Translations under genes and position numbers: made by a program
Assembly (NCBI GenBank): GCA_002787075.1
Contig: PCVT01000125.1
Location: forward strand, 1 to 10,554
Direction: 5' to 3'
Source: Parcubacteria group bacterium CG11_big_fil_rev_8_21_14_0_20_41_14
GTDB lineage: Bacteria; Patescibacteriota; Patescibacteriia; UBA2169
DNA: 10,554 nucleotides
In this document: one piece after another, positions 7,026-10,554 of the stretch
Position numbering within the stretch: position 1 is the first letter of the stretch
Layout of the letters: each line of letters opens with the position of its first letter
Notes under the pieces: generated by a model
What the model was told of the DNA's origin: nothing
Seen by the model: only the letters and a program-made list of their open reading frames with translations
Databases searched by the model: none

Positions 7026-7058
7026 AAAAGGCCGAAAGACAAAAAGCATCTTCCGACC
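7026..7058 (-). terminator. Attenuator-like hairpin between peptide gene and maturase gene
   Basis: On the minus strand a 10-bp stem (7058-7049 with 7039-7030, two G-U pairs) with a nine-base loop is followed by only TTTT-AAATT. A strong stem with a short T tract should stop part of the transcription. That would leave more peptide mRNA than maturase mRNA. It may also protect the 3' end of the short transcript. Confidence 0.6.
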
Positions 7059-7089
7059 CCTGTTTCCCTGGCCAGCCAATCTTGACGGC

Positions 7090-7182
7090 CTAGTTGCTGT
7101 CGCACGTGAAGCAACGACACTTCAGCATCGTGACCCGAACCCTCTTCTTGTTGGTGTCCGGGTTTTTAGCACGCTTTTTCAT
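7090..7182 (-). CDS. Candidate RiPP precursor peptide with C-terminal CxCxxC
   Basis: A 30-residue open frame immediately upstream of the radical SAM/SPASM gene. The N-terminal part is strongly basic (MKKRAKNPDT, then Lys/Arg residues 12-16) and could serve as leader. The C-terminal part LKCRCFTCDSN holds all three cysteines (C22, C24, C27) and is the obvious candidate core. A GGGG-TAAGAATC-ATG arrangement gives a moderate ribosome-binding site. A promoter lies about 70 bases upstream, and an attenuator-like hairpin and the maturase follow. A short peptide of this kind next to a SPASM enzyme is the usual layout of a RiPP locus. The class is not one I can name. Chance occurrence of a 30-codon frame is possible, but promoter, position and clustered cysteines argue against it. 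Confidence 0.68.
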   Translation of the reverse strand: MKKRAKNPDTNKKRVRVTMLKCRCFTCDSN

Positions 7183-7227
7183 GATTCTTACCCCATTTCG
7201 TGGGTTTGAAATGAACTACTTCCTCGC

Positions 7228-7244
7228 GCAAGGCGTATCCTTGC
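7228..7244 (-). promoter_or_regulatory. Hairpin at the predicted 5' end of the peptide operon mRNA
   Basis: GCAAGG-ATACG-CCTTGC forms a perfect 6-bp stem. The predicted transcription start, seven bases beyond the TATTAT box, is about position 7244, so the RNA would begin with this stem. A 5'-terminal stem generally slows mRNA decay. Confidence 0.5.
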
Positions 7245-7250
7245 TATTCC

Positions 7251-7279
7251 ATAATAGTACATTATAGAATTTTTATCAA
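7251..7279 (-). promoter_or_regulatory. Promoter of the peptide/radical SAM operon
   Basis: TTGATA (7279-7274), exactly 17 bases, then TATTAT (7256-7251), giving a leader of about 62 bases. A perfect TATAAT at 7266-7261 with TTGCCA 19 bases further upstream (7291-7286) is an alternative or second promoter. Confidence 0.6.
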
Positions 7280-7315
7280 GTAAATTGGCAAACCAAAATT
7301 TTCGCCAAACACATC

Positions 7316-7345
7316 AAAAAACACTGATATTAAATCAGTGTTTTT
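7316..7345. terminator. Symmetric terminator downstream of the tRNA pair
   Basis: ACACTGAT/ATCAGTGT (7321-7328 with 7334-7341) encloses loop ATTAA and is flanked by A and T runs. On the minus strand it directly follows the CCA end of the initiator tRNA and ends in six T. It separates the tRNA operon from the peptide operon promoter. Confidence 0.88.
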
Positions 7346-7420
7346 TGGTAGCGGGGGAGGGATTCGAACCCTCAACCTCCAGGTTATGGGCCTGGCGAGC
7401 TGCCATTGCTCTACCCCGCG
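7346..7420 (-). tRNA. Initiator tRNA-Met(CAU)
   Basis: The acceptor 5' strand is CGCGGGG and the 3' strand CCCCGCT, giving six pairs and an unpaired C1-U72, then A73 and encoded CCA. A mismatch at 1-72 and the A11-U24 pair in the D stem (GAGC/GCTC) are initiator features. The anticodon loop is CCCATAA (anticodon at 7388-7386) in stem CCAGG/CCTGG. Pairs 29-31/39-41 are AGG/CCU instead of the usual GGG/CCC. The T arm is GAGGG-TTCGAAT-CCCTC. Confidence 0.92.
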
Positions 7421-7432
7421 TTATATTGTTTG

Positions 7433-7467
7433 CTGGCTTGCCAGTCTCATAGCTCTGTACCCAGAGC
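7433..7467 (-). other. Spacer hairpins between the two CAU tRNAs
   Basis: The 53-base spacer holds GCTCTG-TACC-CAGAGC (7452-7467) and CTGG-CTTG-CCAG (7433-7444). In the co-transcript these stems would sit between the tRNAs and may guide processing of the precursor. Confidence 0.45.
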
Positions 7468-7473
7468 GAAGGC

Positions 7474-7550
7474 TGGTAGCGGGGGTCGGGATCGAACCGA
7501 CGACCTGAGGCTTATGAGTCCTCCGCTCTAACCAACTGAGCTACCCCGCC
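7474..7550 (-). tRNA. tRNA with CAU anticodon, elongator Met (or Ile2)
   Basis: The acceptor GGCGGGG/CCCCGCT closes with a G1-U72 wobble, followed by A73 and encoded CCA (7476-7474). The D arm is GCTC-AGTTGGTTA-GAGC, the anticodon loop CTCATAA and the T arm GTCGG-TTCGATC-CCGAC. The anticodon stem GAGGA/GCCTC has an A31-G39 mismatch at its bottom. CAU can mean elongator Met, or Ile2 if C34 is modified to lysidine. The acceptor sequence favours Met. It is the first gene of a two-tRNA transcript. Confidence 0.9.
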
Positions 7551-7564
7551 CTGCGAACTCTTAA

Positions 7565-7593
7565 TATATAACATAAATCATTCACTTTTGCAA
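7565..7593 (-). promoter_or_regulatory. Promoter of the two-tRNA operon
   Basis: TTGCAA (7593-7588), a 17-base spacer and TATATA (7570-7565) on the minus strand. Transcription would start a few bases before the tRNA 5' end at 7550. Confidence 0.5.
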
Positions 7594-7612
7594 GCCCTGT
7601 ACCAAAATAAAT

Positions 7613-7642
7613 TTGGTACAAGGCAGGCATTTCTGATATAAT
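7613..7642 (+). promoter_or_regulatory. Extended -10 promoter (leaderless) for the 7652-8110 gene
   Basis: TTGGTA (7613-7618), an 18-base spacer and TGA-TATAAT with TATAAT at 7637-7642. Nine bases lead to the ATG at 7652, the same geometry as at 753-792. Confidence 0.65.
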
Positions 7643-7651
7643 AAACTTATC

Positions 7652-8110
7652 ATGTATATAACCGCGCACGCGGCCGCAGGAGCCGTATTAGGACAATATA
7701 TTTCATCCGTGCCTTTGGCATTTTTGGCTGGCTTTGTAATGCACTTGATTTTGGATATGATACCGCACGGAGACGAATGGATAAAGGACTGGAAATGGTT
7801 TAAAAACCGCATGACAAGAATCGCGGTTGCGTCTTTTATTGATCTTATCGGAGTTATCACAATGTCTATATACTGGATAAACCATTCAGACCCCAAGAAC
7901 TTAGCTCCAATGCTTGCCGCAATCGCTGGAAGCGTTGCTCCGGACGCTTTATGGGGATTATATGAACTTACTAAATCCCCTATCTTGAAATGGTACAGAA
8001 CTTTGCATACTGAAATACATGAACTTATCTTTAAAAAAGAAATCAGCATGAAGCAAGGATTTCTTTTGCAGATTATATTCGTAATTATCGCGACTTGGAT
8101 TATTGGATAA
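7652..8110 (+). CDS. Membrane protein resembling YdjM/DUF457 metal-dependent hydrolases
   Basis: A 152-residue protein. The N-terminus YITAHAAAGAVLGQ followed by a hydrophobic helix and MHLILDMIPHGDEW places H6, H31, D35 and H39 as in the membrane-bound YdjM/DUF457 group, whose members carry His/Asp metal-ligand patterns. D98 in VAPDALWG and H119/H123 in LHTEIHE are further possible ligands. Hydrophobic stretches at about 8-30, 57-75, 85-95 and 136-151 indicate several membrane passes. The substrate is unknown. The start is fixed by the promoter ending at 7642, and no Shine-Dalgarno is present. It is a single-gene unit ending at a 16-bp stem terminator shared with the convergent operon. The family assignment is by motif reading only. 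Confidence 0.75.
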   Translation: MYITAHAAAGAVLGQYISSVPLAFLAGFVMHLILDMIPHGDEWIKDWKWFKNRMTRIAVASFIDLIGVITMSIYWINHSDPKNLAPMLAAIAGSVAPDALWGLYELTKSPILKWYRTLHTEIHELIFKKEISMKQGFLLQIIFVIIATWIIG

Positions 8111-8125
8111 TAAAACTGGATAATA

Positions 8126-8160
8126 AAAAGGTGAGACCTTTACTAAAGGTCTCACCTTTT
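8126..8160. terminator. Bidirectional terminator, 16-bp perfect stem
   Basis: Bases 8126-8141 pair perfectly with 8145-8160 around loop ACT. A and T runs at the ends let it serve the plus-strand gene ending at 8110 and the minus-strand operon ending at 8179. Confidence 0.93.
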
Positions 8161-8178
8161 GTGAGATATAAACCTATC

Positions 8179-8352
8179 CTACACAACAAGCCAAATAATC
8201 ACGGCAATAACAATTACTGCCACAATAATCGGCACAATTACCTTTAAAGATGATTTCTTTTCTCCTGATTCAGGCGCGACTTCTTGCTCTGGCGCTACTG
8301 CCTGCTCTGGTTCTGGGACTCCTCCTTGGGTTGCCTGATTTTGATTTTCCAT
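8179..8352 (-). CDS. 57-residue tail-anchored small protein
   Basis: A small gene, the last of a three-gene operon. The first 35 residues are acidic and Pro/Glu/Gln/Ala-rich, with near-repeats of P-E-x-E/Q (PEPEQAVAPEQEVAPE). They are followed by EKKSSLK and one hydrophobic segment (about 38-57, VIVPIIVAVIVIAVIIWLVV) that runs to the C-terminus. It looks like a C-terminally anchored membrane peptide with an unstructured soluble tail. The start at 8352 lies 20 bases after the stop of the lipoprotein gene, with only a weak AAAGAA purine tract upstream. I do not recognise a family. A membrane partner of the two upstream envelope proteins is possible from context only. Confidence 0.75.
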   Translation of the reverse strand: MENQNQATQGGVPEPEQAVAPEQEVAPESGEKKSSLKVIVPIIVAVIVIAVIIWLVV

Positions 8353-8372
8353 AATTCTTTTTTTACTTCTAA

Positions 8373-8855
8373 TTATTGCGCGGGGTTTTCCACGCTCCCG
8401 CTTGATGATGTGTCAAAATTAACCTCCACGGTTTTTAAGGCAACTTCTTTGCCTGAACTGTCTTTGGCATACACTTCAACTGTTCCTTTGTCAGTGGCGC
8501 TGAACACGAATCTTATAAGAACTCCGAAAGCTGATTTTCCATCCTCATCCTCCTTTACTGATGCTTGCTCTCTAATAACTACGTCTCCATTAGGATTTTT
8601 CACTCGCACATATATAACTTGCCCGGGAATATTTGTCTCGCCTCCAACTAAAAATGGGGACTCTAAAACTTGGCCTTTCTGCGGGCTTGTAAGCCGAATA
8701 AAATAATCATTCTTTTGAATTCCATCATCAACAGTTAAAGCGCTGTTGTTTGACGCGCTTGCGCCAGTATTTTGATTTTCATTTATCAAGCTCGCGCATC
8801 CAGTCGCGACTAGGGCCGCGAGCGCGAGTAAGATAATATATTTTTGTGTTTTCAT
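8373..8855 (-). CDS. Lipoprotein with Gmad2-like immunoglobulin fold domain
   Basis: A 160-residue exported lipoprotein. The signal peptide has a KTQK n-region, a hydrophobic core and the lipobox ATG-C, with C20 as the lipidated residue. A Ser/Asn/Gln linker of about 30 residues follows. From about residue 53, IRLTSPQKGQVLESPFLVGGET continues in parts as IYVRVKNPNGDVVI and matches the pattern of Gmad2 domains, known from spore-germination and other surface proteins. It should sit on the outer face of the cytoplasmic membrane. Its start is two bases after the stop of the upstream gene, so translation is probably coupled. The role is unknown. A cell-surface binding function is only inferred. 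Confidence 0.85.
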   Translation of the reverse strand: MKTQKYIILLALAALVATGCASLINENQNTGASASNNSALTVDDGIQKNDYFIRLTSPQKGQVLESPFLVGGETNIPGQVIYVRVKNPNGDVVIREQASVKEDEDGKSAFGVLIRFVFSATDKGTVEVYAKDSSGKEVALKTVEVNFDTSSSGSVENPAQ

Positions 8856-8857
8856 AA

Positions 8858-9475
8858 TTATTGTATTTCACCTATCATTATCGGAGTTCCTGGCCGAGGA
8901 TCATAATTCGCATTGTTTCCATCGCTTTCTAAGGTTATCATAATCGCGTCATATGGAGTAATCAAATCATTTACTTCATAAAACAAATGCATGCTTTCCA
9001 ACGCGCTATCCCAAGTTAATCTTCCAAGATAAAGAGCAAAAGGCGCGTCATCAACTTTTTGGGAAAAATCAACATTCGCGAATGGAGTGCCATATTGCTG
9101 ATCTAATTCTGATACTGACTTTTCTCCTAATCCTCCAAGATTTCCAGCATCAACCAACCAGGCTGACATAGCCGCGCCTTGAGGCAAAGAAACGCCTTCT
9201 TCAAGAAGAACATCAATCTCTACTTTGCCTTCAGCGATTCCTACTTTTGCCAATCCTGTTGATCTGTGCAAGTTCGCGTTCTGAGCCAAAGATATGGGGA
9301 TTAGAGCGACTTCTGTTGGGTCAGTGATAATCTTTACAATAGAAGAAGGATCATTAGACGCGCCAATATTCCTGCCTATATTATACCCTAGCCAGCCAAC
9401 TAATGCCAGCAAAGCTATAAGCGCTAAAATAATCAATATTATATTTATATATCCTTTTCGTGTTGCGTAATACAT
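8858..9475 (-). CDS. Membrane-anchored extracytoplasmic protein, anti-sigma-K-like
   Basis: A 205-residue protein, first in the operon. A short basic N-terminus (YYATRKGY) and one membrane helix at about residues 10-31 are followed by an extracytoplasmic domain. That domain is beta-rich: VGIAEGKVEIDVLLEEGVSL, MSAWLVDAG, ALYLGRLTWDS, and MITLESDGNNANYDPRPGTP near the end. This pattern recalls the outer domain of RskA-type anti-sigma factors and related modules, but no sigma factor gene or N-terminal zinc-binding anti-sigma segment is visible. I would treat it as a surface-domain protein of unknown role. A promoter lies 24-52 bases upstream. Confidence 0.75.
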   Translation of the reverse strand: MYYATRKGYINIILIILALIALLALVGWLGYNIGRNIGASNDPSSIVKIITDPTEVALIPISLAQNANLHRSTGLAKVGIAEGKVEIDVLLEEGVSLPQGAAMSAWLVDAGNLGGLGEKSVSELDQQYGTPFANVDFSQKVDDAPFALYLGRLTWDSALESMHLFYEVNDLITPYDAIMITLESDGNNANYDPRPGTPIMIGEIQ

Positions 9476-9498
9476 TGATGTAAAATTACTATATTTTT

Positions 9499-9527
9499 AT
9501 TATACAAAATTTAAACAAAAACCTCAA
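9499..9527 (-). promoter_or_regulatory. Promoter of the three-gene envelope operon
   Basis: TTGAGG (9527-9522), a 17-base spacer and perfect TATAAT (9504-9499). The ATG at 9475 is 23 bases further, giving a leader of about 16 bases without a Shine-Dalgarno. The -35 box overlaps the efp stop codon. Confidence 0.6.
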
Positions 9528-10081
9528 GACACTCTTTCCACGTATTCCCCGGTTTCTGTGTTTACTCGGATTATTTCTCCTGTATTCACGAACATTGGCA
9601 CTTGCACGCTAAGGCCTGTTTCCAGAATCGCGGTTTTTGCTGGATTATTGGCTGTATCCCCTTTTACCGCGGGTGGAGCTTCTTTTACTTGCAAAATAAC
9701 TTTTGGAGGCAATTGAATTGCTATTGGCTTGTTATCCAAATACTGGGCATCAACTTTTTGGCCTTCTTTCAAGTATAAGAGCGCGTCTTGGAGCGCGTCT
9801 TTGTCTAAAGAAAACTGCTCATATTGCTCATCCATAAAATATGCCGCGTCTTCATCTGTGTACAAAAACTGGACTTTTTTGCGCGATAAATCAGCTTTTT
9901 CTATTTTATCGTTTCCTTGGAACGTCTGGTCTATTACTGCTCCGGTTTTGATATTTTTGAGCTTGGTTTTAAGCACTGCTCCGCCTCTGCCTTGTTTATG
10001 ATGAGCGCATTCAAATACTTGATACGCGTCATTGTTGTGCATTATTACAAAGCCCTTTTTTAGTTGCGCTAGTGAGATCAT
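9524..10081 (-). CDS. efp: Translation elongation factor P
   Basis: A 185-residue protein that binds between P and E sites of the ribosome and relieves stalling at polyproline. The N-terminal KOW-like domain begins ISLAQLKKGFVIMHNNDAYQVFE. The middle domain contains TFQGNDKIEKADLSRKKVQFLYTDEDAAYFMD. The C-terminal OB domain ends VPMFVNTGEIIRVNTETGEYVERVS, a hallmark of the family. Length is typical. The tip loop reads K29-Q-G-R32-G-G, so the residue normally modified is arginine rather than lysine. The start at 10081 is chosen because a TTGATT/TATTAT promoter ends seven bases upstream and the family starts here. The frame to 10117 is promoter. No modification enzyme is encoded in the window. 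Confidence 0.96.
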   Translation of the reverse strand: MISLAQLKKGFVIMHNNDAYQVFECAHHKQGRGGAVLKTKLKNIKTGAVIDQTFQGNDKIEKADLSRKKVQFLYTDEDAAYFMDEQYEQFSLDKDALQDALLYLKEGQKVDAQYLDNKPIAIQLPPKVILQVKEAPPAVKGDTANNPAKTAILETGLSVQVPMFVNTGEIIRVNTETGEYVERVS

Positions 10082-10117
10082 ATCTGATATAATAGTATAA
10101 TTAGTAACTAAAATCAA
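10064..10117. promoter_or_regulatory. Divergent promoters with a shared -10 region
   Basis: On the minus strand, TTGATT (10117-10112), 17 bases, then TATTAT (10094-10089), seven bases before the efp ATG. On the plus strand, TTGCGC (10064-10069), 18 bases, then extended TGA-TATAAT (10088-10093), 25 bases before the ATG at 10119. The two -10 boxes use five of the same bases. A second plus-strand TATAAT at 10096-10101 is an alternative. Confidence 0.55.
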
Positions 10118-10118
10118 T

Positions 10119-10554
10119 ATGTCTAATAAAAAACCTTTAATTGCCTATATTGAGGATGATGCCATGCTTTTGACTATGTATGAGCAATTATTTACGATTC
10201 ATGGATTCTCGTTTGTTGGGGCGCGCGATTTTGAAAGTGGCGCAAAGATGATAAAAGAAAAAAATCCTGATGTAATTCTTTTGGATATGCTTTTGCCTGA
10301 TAAGATGAAATGGGTGCCTACTGAATTGAATGTGTCTTATGGCCTTGACTTGCTTTCTGAGATCAAAAAAAATCCCGCGACTAAAAATACTCCTGTGATT
10401 ATTCTCTCCAACATGGATGAGAGCGCTATTGTGAATGAGGCAAAAGAGCGTGGGGCTGATGATTACATGATTAAGGCGCATGTGCTTCCAAAGGAAGTTC
10501 TTGCAAAGGTGCGCGAAATTCTTGGCGCGCGTGGCATTGAAATTCCTTGCGATC
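10119..10554 (+). CDS. Response regulator receiver-domain protein (cut by the window end)
   Basis: The 145 residues visible form one CheY-like receiver. IAYIEDDAML supplies the acidic pair D13-D14, and D56 in VILLDMLLPD is the phosphate acceptor. S97 in VIILSNM is the switch Ser/Thr, and K119 in DDYMIKAH is the conserved lysine. All active-site residues are present, so phosphorylation is plausible. Between LLPD and GLDLLSEIK lies an extra segment of about 12 residues (KMKWVPTELNVSY) where most receivers go straight from P to G-L. No output domain is reached before the window ends, so it may be a stand-alone receiver. The partner kinase is not in view. It is divergent from efp and lacks a Shine-Dalgarno. 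Confidence 0.9.
   Translation, partial: MSNKKPLIAYIEDDAMLLTMYEQLFTIHGFSFVGARDFESGAKMIKEKNPDVILLDMLLPDKMKWVPTELNVSYGLDLLSEIKKNPATKNTPVIILSNMDESAIVNEAKERGADDYMIKAHVLPKEVLAKVREILGARGIEIPCD

Noticed and set aside
7582..8049. 155-residue minus-strand frame
   Set aside because: It is the antisense of the membrane protein gene at 7652-8110 and has no family pattern, promoter or ribosome-binding site.
8284..8706. 140-residue plus-strand frame
   Set aside because: It is a shadow of the lipoprotein and the 57-residue gene on the other strand, with composition typical of antisense frames (Ser/Thr/Phe-rich).
10082..10117. Twelve-residue N-terminal extension of EF-P
   Set aside because: It overlaps the shared promoter region, and EF-P proteins begin close to the ATG at 10081.
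1..10554. CRISPR array or insertion sequence
   Set aside because: No regularly spaced direct repeats and no transposase-like protein were seen on either strand.

Overview
The window looks like a chromosomal stretch of a Candidate Phyla Radiation (Patescibacteria, Parcubacteria-like) bacterium. This is inferred from AT-rich, tightly packed genes with Lys-rich proteins, a short RelA/SpoT protein ending just after its TGS domain, a Gmad2-type lipoprotein, small membrane proteins of unknown role, and many promoters whose -10 box sits only 4-9 bases before the start codon (apparently leaderless mRNAs). No 16S or ribosomal protein gene is present, so the assignment is an inference.

Layout. 1-742: tail of a putative zinc-ribbon protein, then a three-segment membrane protein with a strong Shine-Dalgarno and a terminator. 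792-1403: single-pass membrane protein with its own promoter and terminator. 1416-2914: (p)ppGpp synthetase/hydrolase (HD-SYNTH-TGS), whose 3' end overlaps the convergent parB by 14 bp. 2901-4631: parAB chromosome-segregation operon on the minus strand; its -35 box overlaps that of the divergent tRNA-Leu(CAA) promoter. 4670-5080: GC-rich hairpin, tRNA-Leu, and a stretch without a convincing gene. 5081-5872: nucleotidyltransferase on the minus strand. 5864-7279: the most interesting part, a self-contained minus-strand operon. It has a promoter, a 5' hairpin, a 30-residue basic peptide ending in a C-x-C-x2-C cluster, an attenuator-like hairpin, a radical SAM/SPASM enzyme with a full set of cluster cysteines, and a terminator. 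7316-7593: two CAU-anticodon tRNAs (initiator Met and an elongator). 7613-8160: membrane protein of the YdjM/DUF457 type. 8126-9527: three-gene envelope operon (membrane-anchored protein, Gmad2 lipoprotein, 57-residue tail-anchored peptide). 9524-10554: elongation factor P and a divergent receiver-domain protein sharing one -10 region.

How it fits together. Most genes are housekeeping: segregation, stringent response, translation and envelope. The exception is the peptide plus radical SAM/SPASM pair, which has the architecture of a RiPP (ribosomally made, post-translationally modified peptide) locus. It differs from its neighbours in codon and amino-acid composition (8 Lys in 349 residues, against about 33 in 251 for the adjacent nucleotidyltransferase) and in using a leader with a strong Shine-Dalgarno rather than a leaderless start. 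I read it as a probably acquired RiPP cassette sitting between tRNA genes. Its product and chemistry are not known to me.
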